DNA of 64,000 nucleotides from an uncultured Oscillospiraceae bacterium (GCA_910586535.1 CAJUHS010000004.1:91076-155075), one strand, 5' to 3'; shown: positions 54,518 through 62,507, counted from the first letter of the stretch. Program-made: numbers and translations. Notes: generated by a model from the sequence alone, not told the origin.

Positions 54518-54580
54518 ATGTTTGCATTGTTGGATACGTGTTACTTTTGGTTTTTAAAATATTTTATTAGAAATGATTGA
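54518..54580 (+). CDS. 20-residue peptide ORF, candidate signalling peptide
   Basis: ATG at 54518 with AAGGAGTGAATAAA before it encodes MFALLDTCYFWFLKYFIRND. It is hydrophobic and aromatic with one cysteine (Cys8). It lies alone behind a LytTR-type promoter and in front of a long hairpin, between the two-component genes and the export operon. It lacks a double-glycine leader and an AgrD-like charged C-terminus. Possible inducing peptide, leader peptide or small toxin. Coding potential rests on ribosome site, promoter and position only. Confidence 0.5.
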   Translation: MFALLDTCYFWFLKYFIRND

Positions 54581-54603
54581 GCATGGTGACACATTATCAG
54601 CAC

Positions 54604-54651
54604 TTGTCTTTCTGCGCTGAATTTTATTAAATATTCAGCGCAGAAAGACAA
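54604..54651 (+). other. perfect 19-bp hairpin
   Basis: TTGTCTTTCTGCGCTGAAT (54604-54622) and its exact complement (54633-54651) with a 10-nt loop. There is no uridine run on either strand, so it is not a standard terminator. It could stabilise or process the short upstream transcript. Confidence 0.8.
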
Positions 54652-54691
54652 AATTTAAAGTTACATTTTATGTGTATTCATAACAAATCTG

Positions 54692-54759
54692 CCGTTTACC
54701 GCCGATCAGCTGCCGTTCACCGGAAACTTATTGAATTTTAAAACGGTTTATGTTATAAC
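54692..54759 (+). promoter_or_regulatory. LytTR-type repeat pair and promoter of the export operon
   Basis: CCGTTTACC at 54692-54700 and CCGTTCACC at 54713-54721 (21 bp apart); 9-bp gap; TTGAAT (54731-54736), 17-bp spacer, TATAAC (54754-54759). The region between the repeats (CAGCT core) is also shared with the other two sites. Confidence 0.85.
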
Positions 54760-54800
54760 AGAATTAAGGAACAAACAAAAATAGAAAAGAGGAAAATAAA

Positions 54801-55271
54801 ATGATTGAACTTAATCAAACCTATGAAATGAACAACGTAATTTCATACAGAGCCAAAATGACCCAACAGGAAATGAACGACACAATGAACCGCTTGGGAG
54901 CGTTCATCAAAGACAGCGGACTGACAAAAAACGGTTGTGTGACTACAACGACATTTTCCGTTGAGAATGTTTCGGGGGCGCAGCTTATGGACATTGAGAT
55001 ACTTTGCCCCGTAGACAAAGCCTGCAGTGTTCCGCAGGGATTTACATTCAAGCCCAAATTCAGGCTGACCAATGCGGCAAAAATCACGCACAAGGGCAGT
55101 CCCGCAAATATGCAGAACAGCGTAAACGAGCTTGTTGGTTACCTTAATCAGAATAAGCTTACGCCGATAACGTCACTTTACAACGTAACGGTAAACGAGC
55201 CGAAATCGCCTGCCGATATTGACGGTACGGTCGTCGATATGTACATAGGCGTTTCAAATAATATTTTATAA
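54801..55271 (+). CDS. hypothetical protein, GyrI-like/DUF5085-type
   Basis: 156 residues, GAGGAAAA before the ATG. No signal peptide or membrane segment. MNNVISYRAKMTQQEMNDTM at the start and an alternating VTTTTFSVENVSGAQLMDIEIL segment suggest a GyrI-like/DUF5085 beta-alpha fold; the family recall is tentative. First gene of the LytTR-controlled operon. It is more GC-rich than the regulator genes. Role in the peptide system is unknown. Confidence 0.6.
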   Translation: MIELNQTYEMNNVISYRAKMTQQEMNDTMNRLGAFIKDSGLTKNGCVTTTTFSVENVSGAQLMDIEILCPVDKACSVPQGFTFKPKFRLTNAAKITHKGSPANMQNSVNELVGYLNQNKLTPITSLYNVTVNEPKSPADIDGTVVDMYIGVSNNIL

Positions 55272-55286
55272 GAAAGAGGCTTTACT

Positions 55287-55568
55287 ATGGATAACAATTA
55301 TAATGTTTACAGCGAAAACATAAGCGCAAGTACGAATAAAAAGGTTCATGTACCCAGTATGGTGCTTATGATAATCGGCGCGGTATTTGCGCTGCTCCTG
55401 CCGATAATCACATACTCTTGCAGCGCTATAAGTCTTGTGCTGAGCATAAAACACAGACATACGCACAAGACAACCTATGCTATTGTGATAAATATAATTG
55501 CGCTGACGGTTGCGCTTGCCAACTCTGTTATTGGAGTTATGCTCCAAATGGGAGTAATTAAACTTTGA
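55287..55568 (+). CDS. small two-helix membrane protein
   Basis: 93 residues, polar first 25, then VPSMVLMIIGAVFALLLPII and a second hydrophobic stretch around AIVINIIALTVALANSVIG. Similar in layout to DUF4190-type proteins. It begins 15 nt after the preceding gene with AAAGAGG. Immunity or accessory function is possible; no family is certain. Confidence 0.65.
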   Translation: MDNNYNVYSENISASTNKKVHVPSMVLMIIGAVFALLLPIITYSCSAISLVLSIKHRHTHKTTYAIVINIIALTVALANSVIGVMLQMGVIKL

Positions 55569-55667
55569 TTGTCATATTGTTTAAATAGGTGTTGTGCGCA
55601 GACAGTTATTTGAATGATGTTGATGATATAAATATTAAATACTTAAAATTTTTAGGAGGAAAAAACA

Positions 55668-55943
55668 ATGGAATTAACAATGACAAATGGCTTCGGCTTT
55701 TGCGAGCTGAACGAAAATGAAATGATGTTGATTGACGGTGGATTTGACGGTGCACAATTTGCAACAGGCTGCATAGCACTGGGCACTACATTTTTGGCTG
55801 CCGCAGGTGCAATAGCAGCTGGACCTGCTGTTCTTGCAATAGGTACAACAGCGTTTTGTGCGTACGGGGTTGCTTGTATTGCGGGTGCTACTTTGGGAGC
55901 ATTTGGTTCAGGCTATGCGATAGGAGATTCCTTTATGCATTAA
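55668..55943 (+). CDS. double-glycine leader peptide, class II bacteriocin-like
   Basis: 91 residues, AGGAGGAAAA before the ATG. Residues 1-25 end in ELNENEMMLIDGG, a canonical GG leader with conserved hydrophobic positions. Cleavage after Gly25 would release a 66-residue, Gly/Ala-rich, hydrophobic core containing GxxxG-type spacing and three cysteines (two in FCAYGVAC). This matches pore-forming class II or two-peptide bacteriocins. It is exported and cut by the C39-domain transporter two genes downstream. Confidence 0.85.
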   Translation: MELTMTNGFGFCELNENEMMLIDGGFDGAQFATGCIALGTTFLAAAGAIAAGPAVLAIGTTAFCAYGVACIAGATLGAFGSGYAIGDSFMH

Positions 55944-56031
55944 TTTATATCATTATATTAAAGAAATAAGTGAAGGTATATAGCAGTGTAATTTAACATT
56001 GCTATGTACCGCTATATTTAGGAGTAACAGT

Positions 56032-56373
56032 ATGAAAAAAATATTGTTTTTTTTGTTCTTAATAGACTTAATTGGAAATCTGGTTTTATGTGTACTGAAT
56101 TATAGTTTATTAAGTGTAACGGTTATTTTTTTATTGATTGTTGTAATTGCTATATTGTTAAAATATAATTATAATAATATACGATTTAACAAGATTTTAA
56201 AAATATACTTAACTGGACTTACCTATCTAACGATATATCGATTTATTTGTTTATATAATTTATCAGATATTGTTGAAATTATTCTTATTATTCCAGGCAG
56301 TATAATAATGTTATTTGCATTATTGTTAAGTCTAAATTTTATTATAAATTATAAAATAAATAGAAATAAATAG
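56032..56373 (+). CDS. small membrane protein, candidate immunity protein
   Basis: 113 residues from the ATG at 56032 behind AGGAGTAACAG. Four hydrophobic helices with little loop sequence (FFLFLIDLIGNLVLCVL; VIFLLIVVIAILL; and two more). Extremely AT-rich. No family recognised. Position between a GG-leader peptide and its transporter is typical of bacteriocin immunity genes, which is the only basis for this call. Confidence 0.6.
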   Translation: MKKILFFLFLIDLIGNLVLCVLNYSLLSVTVIFLLIVVIAILLKYNYNNIRFNKILKIYLTGLTYLTIYRFICLYNLSDIVEIILIIPGSIIMLFALLLSLNFIINYKINRNK

Positions 56374-56388
56374 ATTTGGGGAATTAAT

Positions 56389-58584
56389 ATGAAACACTAC
56401 TGCATAAAACAACACGACATAACCGACTGCGGAGCAGCCTGCCTTGCAACGGTAAGCAAGCAGTACGGTCTGAAAATGCCGATATCAAAAATAAGAGAGG
56501 TTGCAGGAACCGACAAGCAGGGCACAAACGCCGCGGGAATGATAAAAGCCGCCGAAAAGCTCGGCTTCACCGCCAAAGCCGTAAAGGGCGACCAAAACGC
56601 TTTTTTCAGCGAGTTTCCCCTGCCCGCGATTGCTCATGTGATCGTGGACGGGGCTTTGCTGCATTATGTTGTCATACATAAAATAACCCAAAAGCAGGTT
56701 ATCGTCGCAGACCCCGCAAAGGGTATTGTAAAATATTCTCCCGAAGAGTTTTTTAAGCAGTGGACTGGTATCCTCATTCTCCTTGTTCCCTCGGAGCGGT
56801 TTGAAAAGGGGGACGAGACCGAAAGCACTATCTCACGCTTTTGGGGGCTGCTCCTGCCGCAGAAAAGGCTGTTGTTCGATATTTTCCTAGCTTCGCTTGT
56901 CTACACTATCCTCGGCGTGGGCGGGTCGTTCTATTTTAAAGTTATGATGGACGATATTGTTCCCAACTCCCTTGAAAAAACTCTGCACGTTGTTTCTATC
57001 GGTGTGATTTTGCTGTATCTTTTCCAAACGCTTTTGAACGCTTTCCGTTCGCATATGATGCTGTTTTTGAGCCAGCGGCTGGACATTTCCCTTATCCTCG
57101 GATATTACCGTCACGTTTTAAAGCTGCCAATGAATTTTTTCGGCAGCCGCAAGGTGGGCGAGATAGTTTCCAGATTTAACGACGCCTCAAAGGTTCGGGA
57201 CGCGATTTCCGGCGCAACTCTCACAATTATGATAGACACCCTTATGGCGATAATAGGCGGCATTATCCTCTATATGCAAAATTCAAGTCTTTTTGCAATT
57301 GCATTTATAATTGTCGCACTTTATGCAGTAATTGTTTTTGCTTTCAACAAGCCTCTTAAAAATATCAACCGCAAGGTTATGGAGGACAATTCGCAGCTTA
57401 CCTCATATCTTGTGGAATCCTTAAACGGTATCGAGACCGTTAAGGCGTACAATGCAGAGCGCAGCGCGGGTATCGAGACGGAAAAGAAATTCGTAAAATT
57501 TATGCGGAGCATTTTCAAAAACGGCTGGATAAACAATCTGTCGGGCTCTTTAAGCGGATTTCTTTCCATGGTAGGCGGAGCGGCGATTTTATGGCTGGGA
57601 GCGTACAAGGTCATAAAAGGCGAAATGTCCCTCGGCGAACTTATCACGTTCAATGCTTTGCTTGCGTACTTCCTTAACCCCGTTCAAAATCTTATCAACC
57701 TCCAGCCCACAATGCAGACCGCTATCGTCGCGGCGGAAAGGCTTGGAGAAATTCTCAATATGGACGCGGAAAACACAGAAGTGCAGAAAATCGTACCCAA
57801 ATCCCTTAAAGGCGATATTCAGTTACAGAATATTGATTTCAGATACGGCACGCGGCAGCTTGTTCTGAACGGTGTAAATCTGAATATCAGGCAGGGCGAA
57901 AAAATCGCTCTTGTGGGCGAAAGCGGTTCGGGCAAGACCACTCTTGTAAAGCTGCTGATGAATTTTTATCAGGCGGAAAAGGGAGAGATCCTCATAAACA
58001 ACTGCAATATCAAGGATGTGGAAATTGAAGCCCTGCGTGACAAAATTGCGTACATATCACAGGAAACCTTTTTGTTTTCGGGAACGATACTTGAAAACAT
58101 TACGCTTGGAATGGATAACCCCGATATGGAGGAGGTCATTCGGATAACGAAAATGACACGCTGTTTTGACTTTATCAACGAGCTGCCAATGCGGTTTGAA
58201 ACAATGCTTGGGGAGAACGGCACAAACCTTTCGGGAGGTCAGCGGCAGCGTCTTGCAATTGCGAGAGCGCTTCTTAAAAAACCCGATATTCTCATTATGG
58301 ACGAAGCGACAAGCAATCTTGACAGCATTACCGAACGGACCATTGAGACCACTATTAATGAGACTACCGACGGTATCACTACAATAATTATTGCGCACCG
58401 TTTAAGCACAATTATGAAGTGCGACAAAATTTACGTTATGGACAAGGGACAAATAATCGAAAGCGGAAATCATTTCGAGCTTATGGATAAACGTGGCTTT
58501 TACTATGAACTTTGGAAGGAACAGCTGCCGCAGAATAATGATACGGCGATCTCAGTTTGCACCGTCTTGCCCACAGTCGTTTGA
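56389..58584 (+). CDS. C39 peptidase-containing ABC exporter (PCAT)
   Basis: 731 residues. C39 peptidase domain 1-130 with Gln8 and catalytic Cys14 in QHDITDCGAACL, His92 in LLHYVVIH and Asp108 in VADPAKG. Six-helix membrane domain about 155-440. ATPase with GESGSGKTTLVKL, signature LSGGQRQRLAIARAL, Walker B ILIMDEATSNLD and H-loop AHRLST. It removes GG leaders and exports the peptides; it is a full-length homodimeric half-transporter. It starts 15 nt after the putative immunity gene. GC content is markedly higher than its neighbours. Confidence 0.96.
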   Translation: MKHYCIKQHDITDCGAACLATVSKQYGLKMPISKIREVAGTDKQGTNAAGMIKAAEKLGFTAKAVKGDQNAFFSEFPLPAIAHVIVDGALLHYVVIHKITQKQVIVADPAKGIVKYSPEEFFKQWTGILILLVPSERFEKGDETESTISRFWGLLLPQKRLLFDIFLASLVYTILGVGGSFYFKVMMDDIVPNSLEKTLHVVSIGVILLYLFQTLLNAFRSHMMLFLSQRLDISLILGYYRHVLKLPMNFFGSRKVGEIVSRFNDASKVRDAISGATLTIMIDTLMAIIGGIILYMQNSSLFAIAFIIVALYAVIVFAFNKPLKNINRKVMEDNSQLTSYLVESLNGIETVKAYNAERSAGIETEKKFVKFMRSIFKNGWINNLSGSLSGFLSMVGGAAILWLGAYKVIKGEMSLGELITFNALLAYFLNPVQNLINLQPTMQTAIVAAERLGEILNMDAENTEVQKIVPKSLKGDIQLQNIDFRYGTRQLVLNGVNLNIRQGEKIALVGESGSGKTTLVKLLMNFYQAEKGEILINNCNIKDVEIEALRDKIAYISQETFLFSGTILENITLGMDNPDMEEVIRITKMTRCFDFINELPMRFETMLGENGTNLSGGQRQRLAIARALLKKPDILIMDEATSNLDSITERTIETTINETTDGITTIIIAHRLSTIMKCDKIYVMDKGQIIESGNHFELMDKRGFYYELWKEQLPQNNDTAISVCTVLPTVV

Positions 58585-58724
58585 TTTGTTATACTAATAT
58601 ACAATTTTAATTGCAGATTATGATCAAATCTCTGCATGATTCGGCGCAAGGTGCACATTGCTGTTGATTTTATGCGGGTTTGAATATATAAAATATATAA
58701 TAAATTTGAAGGGATTTGAAATCT

Positions 58725-58976
58725 ATGGAAAAAACATTGTCTTTGGGAGCTTTTGAGGAGCTTTATGATACTAATTTATCCATTAATGGTGGTTATTACA
58801 TTCCACTAAATGGGCTTTTTGGAATCAAAATAAATTACGCAAATCGCGGAGATGAAGTAGCTGCTATTGGTTGGATCGCTGGTGGAGCTATAGGCGGAGC
58901 TATTGCAGGAAGCGCTGGTGGTCCCGGCGGAGCAGCTTTAGGCGCAGTGGGGGGGGGGCCGTTACCGGGACAATAG
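58725..58976 (+). CDS. second double-glycine leader peptide, frameshifted at a G10 tract
   Basis: From the ATG at 58725 the leader ends LYDTNLSINGG (cut after Gly23). The core starts YYIPLNGLFGI and becomes Gly/Ala-rich with repeated GxxxG (AGGAIGGAIAGSAGG). At 58949-58958 a run of ten G puts the frame into a stop at 58976. With 8 or 11 G the frame continues 27 more residues, AVTGTIGTAVGDVYNG and on to ILGF, ending at 59041. So the gene is either phase-variable, mutated or mis-assembled. Together with the first peptide it would form a two-peptide bacteriocin. Confidence 0.75.
   Translation: MEKTLSLGAFEELYDTNLSINGGYYIPLNGLFGIKINYANRGDEVAAIGWIAGGAIGGAIAGSAGGPGGAALGAVGGGPLPGQ
58949..58958 (+). 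repeat. G10 homopolymer in the peptide gene
   Basis: Ten consecutive G. Such tracts mutate by slipped-strand mispairing and are also a frequent sequencing-error site. Confidence 0.95.
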
Positions 58977-59044
58977 GAACGGCTGTGGGAGATGTATATA
59001 ACGGAAAAGCAACTGTTTCGTTTTCAATTTTGGGGTTTTAAGAT

Positions 59045-59194
59045 ATGAAAGCAAATTGGAAATTGATAATAATTGCAACAATTATATCAGCAATAATTAT
59101 TGGACTAACTTCAGGTTTGTGGATTAGAGGGTTTATTTATTCTTTAATATTGTCATTAGTTGTATCTTGTTTAACTTCCAATTCTAAAAAGTAA
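59045..59194 (+). CDS. 49-residue membrane peptide, candidate immunity protein
   Basis: Starts MKANWKLIIIATIISAIIIG four nt after the in-frame stop of the long form of the second peptide. Two hydrophobic helices around a short WIRG turn, Lys-rich end. AT-rich. No family. Position suggests immunity to the second peptide. Confidence 0.55.
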   Translation: MKANWKLIIIATIISAIIIGLTSGLWIRGFIYSLILSLVVSCLTSNSKK

Positions 59195-59292
59195 AATTTA
59201 AAAAACATACTAATATTGGATATGCGTGATACCCTTATTAAACGAGGATAATTATCATCAAGGTATGAATTAAATTAAAGAAAGGTGATAGT

Positions 59293-59451
59293 ATGTTTAA
59301 GGCAATATTAAGAGGATTTTTAGGCGGAACTGCCGGTATGCTGATAATCGGTGTTTTCAGCGATCAATGGCTTATGGGTGCAGAATTTTGCTATACTGTT
59401 GGAACTTTATCAAGTTCTGCAAGATACAAGAAAACTAATTGTAAAAAGTAA
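59293..59451 (+). CDS. 52-residue hypothetical peptide
   Basis: ATG at 59293 with AAAGAAAGGTGATAG before it. Begins MFKAILRGFLGGTAGMLIIG, one hydrophobic helix, then a polar cysteine-containing tail ending KKTNCKK. No clear GG leader (the GG is inside the helix). Could be a third small peptide or an accessory protein. The adaptor gene starts 11 nt later. Confidence 0.5.
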   Translation: MFKAILRGFLGGTAGMLIIGVFSDQWLMGAEFCYTVGTLSSSARYKKTNCKK

Positions 59452-59461
59452 GGTGACTGTT

Positions 59462-60979
59462 ATGACCAAACAAATAATCCTCCCGATGAACGAAATAAGC
59501 GACAGCGTGGAAATGCTGCACGAAAAGCCGAATAAGGGAATGCCGGTGTTTACGTGGATATTGGTACTGCTGCTGGCGGCTGCGCTGATATGGTGCAGTA
59601 TCGGCGAGATAGACTATTTTATCAGGGCAAGCGGCATTGTCCGCCCGGGCGAAAACGTCAGTACCATAAGCAGTCTTATGACAGGGCGAGTGGATATGCT
59701 AAATATTTCCGAGGGCGACCGCGTTCAAAAGGGCGACCTGCTTTTCAAGGTGGATACCGAGGATATGGAGCAGTCCCTTGCCGCGCTTGAAAAAGAGAAA
59801 CAGCGCATTGAAACGGATAACGCAAATCTCAAAAAGCTTGACGAAAGTATCAAAAGCGGTATAAATCTTTTTAACGGTAACGCTCCCGACGAGGCGGCGT
59901 ATTACCTTAAATATGAGAAATATGTTTCCGATCTGCAAAGTCTTTCCGAGCAGTACAAAAACACCGCCGCCGATACCGGCAAAGCTGCGGACAGCGCGGC
60001 TATCTCAGCGGCGGGAATAAATTCGCAGATAAGCAAATTAAAAATTGATTTGGACGGTCTTAAAACTTTGAAAAATTCCGTGCTTGCGGAGGATAGTTTG
60101 TTTACCGATAAATACAGCGTTTACGCCCTTGAATTTGCTGATTACCGAACCGCTGTAAAGGCTTACGATAACGATATTTCCGTAAAAACCGAGGAGCTTG
60201 AAAAAGCAAAGGCTCTGCTTAAGGCGGGAGGAATTTCTCAATCGGACTACGACAGCGCAAAGCAGAGCTTAAAAAATGTCAAGCTTGAAAAAGAAAAATA
60301 TTCCCGCGAATTTAGATTGAATATTGAGCAGCGTATTGAAAGCGCCGAAAAAAATATTTCCGAGCTTGAATACAGTCTGCAAAATCAGAACAAGAGCTAT
60401 TCGGCATACTCCGAAATAAATCACGATGAAACTCTCGCAAAGGAACAGCGGCGGCTTGAAATGCTGACAGGTATCGCGGACAGCATAAAGTCCAGCGAAG
60501 CAAATATTATTTCTATCGACAAGCAAATTGCGGAAATTGAGCTGAGCATAAAAAATTCCGAGGTTGTTTCTCCTATTGACGGTACGGTAAATATGTACTC
60601 CGATATAAGCGAGAAGGATCTGGTGCAGAGCGGTCAGACGGTGGCCACGGTTGTTCCCGATACGGACGGGGCGTACAAGCTGACAATGTATCTTTCCTCC
60701 TCGGACATCAGCGAAACTGAGGTCGGTCAGAACGTCCGCCTTAGGTTTGCGGCGTACCCTTATCAGGAGTACGGCGAGCTTTCGGGTACGGTAAAAAGCA
60801 TTTCCACCGACGTCAGGTCAAGCGATAACGGAGCAAGCTATTATGTTGCGGAGGTCAGCATTGACGATACAATGGGGCTGGAGCTTGTTTCGGGAATGGA
60901 ATGCGAGGCGCGTGTCGTTACAAAGCAGCGTAAAATTTTGTACTGGCTGCTTGAAAAATTGGACTTTATTGATGACTAA
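59462..60979 (+). CDS. HlyD-family membrane-fusion adaptor
   Basis: 505 residues from the ATG at 59462 behind AAGGTGAC. One membrane helix at about 30-48, followed by GIVRPGENVSTISSLMTGRV (biotinyl-lipoyl half), a long alpha-helical hairpin (about 95-395) and the second lipoyl and beta-barrel part (VVSPIDGTVNMYSD, VRLRFAAYPYQEYGELSG). Same fold as LcnD/MesE/ComB adaptors of GG-peptide exporters. The extended hairpin should point outward from the membrane and could meet the coiled-coil protein encoded next. Confidence 0.92.
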   Translation: MTKQIILPMNEISDSVEMLHEKPNKGMPVFTWILVLLLAAALIWCSIGEIDYFIRASGIVRPGENVSTISSLMTGRVDMLNISEGDRVQKGDLLFKVDTEDMEQSLAALEKEKQRIETDNANLKKLDESIKSGINLFNGNAPDEAAYYLKYEKYVSDLQSLSEQYKNTAADTGKAADSAAISAAGINSQISKLKIDLDGLKTLKNSVLAEDSLFTDKYSVYALEFADYRTAVKAYDNDISVKTEELEKAKALLKAGGISQSDYDSAKQSLKNVKLEKEKYSREFRLNIEQRIESAEKNISELEYSLQNQNKSYSAYSEINHDETLAKEQRRLEMLTGIADSIKSSEANIISIDKQIAEIELSIKNSEVVSPIDGTVNMYSDISEKDLVQSGQTVATVVPDTDGAYKLTMYLSSSDISETEVGQNVRLRFAAYPYQEYGELSGTVKSISTDVRSSDNGASYYVAEVSIDDTMGLELVSGMECEARVVTKQRKILYWLLEKLDFIDD

Positions 60980-60990
60980 AGGAGCTGCCC

Positions 60991-62136
60991 ATGAATGTAA
61001 AAAAAATAATCTCTGTACTGTTGTCCTGCGTATTGGTTCTGTCGCTGCCGATAACAGCGTATGCCGCAGATAAAAAATTATCCTCCGACATGAGCTTGGA
61101 GGATCTGCAGAAGTTTGCAAAGAAGAATACATATTCCTATAAGATTTACGAATATGAAAAAGAAAATGCGGAAATGCAAAAGGACGGCAAGGAAAACGAA
61201 CTTGAATATTATGAATATCTGCTTAGAAGCACATCTAAAAGCGACGAGAAATATTACGAATACAAGTTAAAGGTTTCGGAACTGAAAAAGGAAGCCGGGC
61301 TTGCAAAAATGGACTTTGAGTATTACGTTGAGGACAAGGAGGACATCGACAGGAAGCTCCTTGATATGTCGCTGAAATCAAAATATTACGAGCTTTGCCG
61401 GCTTGACGGGCAGAGGAAAAATCAGCAGCTAAAGGTCAATCACCTGAAAAAGCGCGCCGAGATTGAAACAGTCAAGCTGAAGAGCGGGCAGTCCACCGAT
61501 AATGAAAAACAGCTTGCGGATATGTCCCTGAAGCTTGCGGAAAACGAATTGTCGGCGGTAAAAAAATCAATGGGCAGCAAAAAGCGTGAGCTTGCTGATT
61601 TCCTTAACCAGTATGAGGATACCGATAATTTTTCCGTAAAGTGCAGTCTGCAGGACAAAATATCATATCAAAAATTTGACAGTAAAAAGCTTTGGAAAAA
61701 GTTTTCCGAAAATAGCTTCGAGCTTGAAAAAGAGCGCAGGGGTATGGAGTTTGACGGGGATCACCTTGAAGAGGTCAAGAAAATTTACGGGGAGGACAGC
61801 GATACGTACAAGTCCTGCAAAAATTCCTATGAGATTGACAAACTGAATTTTGAGGCCAGGGAAAACGAGTACAAGGCGAAAATAGCAGCGCTGATTTCGG
61901 ATTACGATACGGCCTGGTTGGAATATGCGGCTTGTTTGGAGTACAATAAAATTTTGAGGGACAAGCTGTCTATACTTAAGGTTTCCTATGATTCGGGAAA
62001 TGTCAGCGAACTGGACTATCTGGAGCAGTATTCGGACATTAAGGCGGAGATGAGTAAAATCGATAATGCGCTTGTCAAGGCGGATTTGCTGGGGGATAGG
62101 CTTAAGCTGATTGAAGAGGGCGTATTGAGTGAATGA
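60991..62136 (+). CDS. secreted TolC-like coiled-coil protein
   Basis: 381 residues. Signal peptide 1-26 (SVLLSCVLVLSLPITAYA, cleavage before ADKK). The rest is nearly all charged helix. Two segments look like TolC repeats: VKLKSGQSTDNEKQLADMSL and, near the end, ILKVSYDSGNVSELDYLEQY. There is no beta-barrel-like stretch and no LPXTG or lipobox. In a monoderm it may form a periplasm-like wall-spanning tube or a stalk with the HlyD adaptor. Starts 11 nt after the adaptor gene. TolC resemblance is by motif; I am not certain of homology. Confidence 0.65.
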   Translation: MNVKKIISVLLSCVLVLSLPITAYAADKKLSSDMSLEDLQKFAKKNTYSYKIYEYEKENAEMQKDGKENELEYYEYLLRSTSKSDEKYYEYKLKVSELKKEAGLAKMDFEYYVEDKEDIDRKLLDMSLKSKYYELCRLDGQRKNQQLKVNHLKKRAEIETVKLKSGQSTDNEKQLADMSLKLAENELSAVKKSMGSKKRELADFLNQYEDTDNFSVKCSLQDKISYQKFDSKKLWKKFSENSFELEKERRGMEFDGDHLEEVKKIYGEDSDTYKSCKNSYEIDKLNFEARENEYKAKIAALISDYDTAWLEYAACLEYNKILRDKLSILKVSYDSGNVSELDYLEQYSDIKAEMSKIDNALVKADLLGDRLKLIEEGVLSE

Positions 62137-62193
62137 GTTAGATAATTTTATTTTGAGAGTTTTTTAACCATACAATTAGACTGCATAATAAAC

Positions 62194-62228
62194 CGCCTTG
62201 TTTACAAATCGTAAGCGAGGCGAGTTTT
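62194..62228 (+). terminator. terminator of the export operon
   Basis: CGCCTTGTTTAC (62194-62205) pairs with GTAAGCGAGGCG (62211-62222), 12 bp with two G-U pairs, followed by AGTTTTC. Confidence 0.7.
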
Positions 62229-62319
62229 CAAATTTAAAGCAGTACATTGATATCGTTACCTCTTTGCAACTTATCATTGACAAACCAACAACAAGATCAA
62301 AAAAATTTTGAAAATGGTC

Positions 62320-62348
62320 TTTACAAATATATTTTTTTGTGGTATAAT
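62320..62348 (+). promoter_or_regulatory. tRNA-Pro promoter
   Basis: TTTACA (62320-62325), 17-bp spacer, TATAAT (62343-62348), 30 nt before the tRNA. Confidence 0.85.
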
Positions 62349-62377
62349 ATTTTATACTTAAAATAACAATAATAATT

Positions 62378-62454
62378 CGAGGTGTGGCTCAGTTTGGTAG
62401 AGCGCTGCGTTCGGGACGCAGAGGCCGTGGGTTCGAGTCCCGTCACCTCGACCA
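62378..62454 (+). tRNA. tRNA-Pro (anticodon CGG)
   Basis: 77 nt with encoded CCA. Acceptor CGAGGTG/CACCTCG, D arm GGCTC...GAGC, anticodon stem CTGCG/CGCAG around TTCGGGA (anticodon CGG), and T arm GTGGGTTCGAGTCCCGT. All four arms are intact. Confidence 0.96.
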
Positions 62455-62460
62455 ATTTTA

Positions 62461-62507
62461 AAATCCCGCAAATACGCTATTTAAACGGTTTGCGGGATTT
62501 TTATTTT
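62461..62507 (+). terminator. terminator after tRNA-Pro
   Basis: AAATCCCGCAAA pairs with TTTGCGGGATTT, then TTATTTT. Confidence 0.85.

Noticed and set aside
54518..54580. AgrD assignment for the 20-codon ORF
   Set aside because: No AgrB homologue, no amphipathic leader and no acidic C-terminal tail; left as an unclassified peptide.
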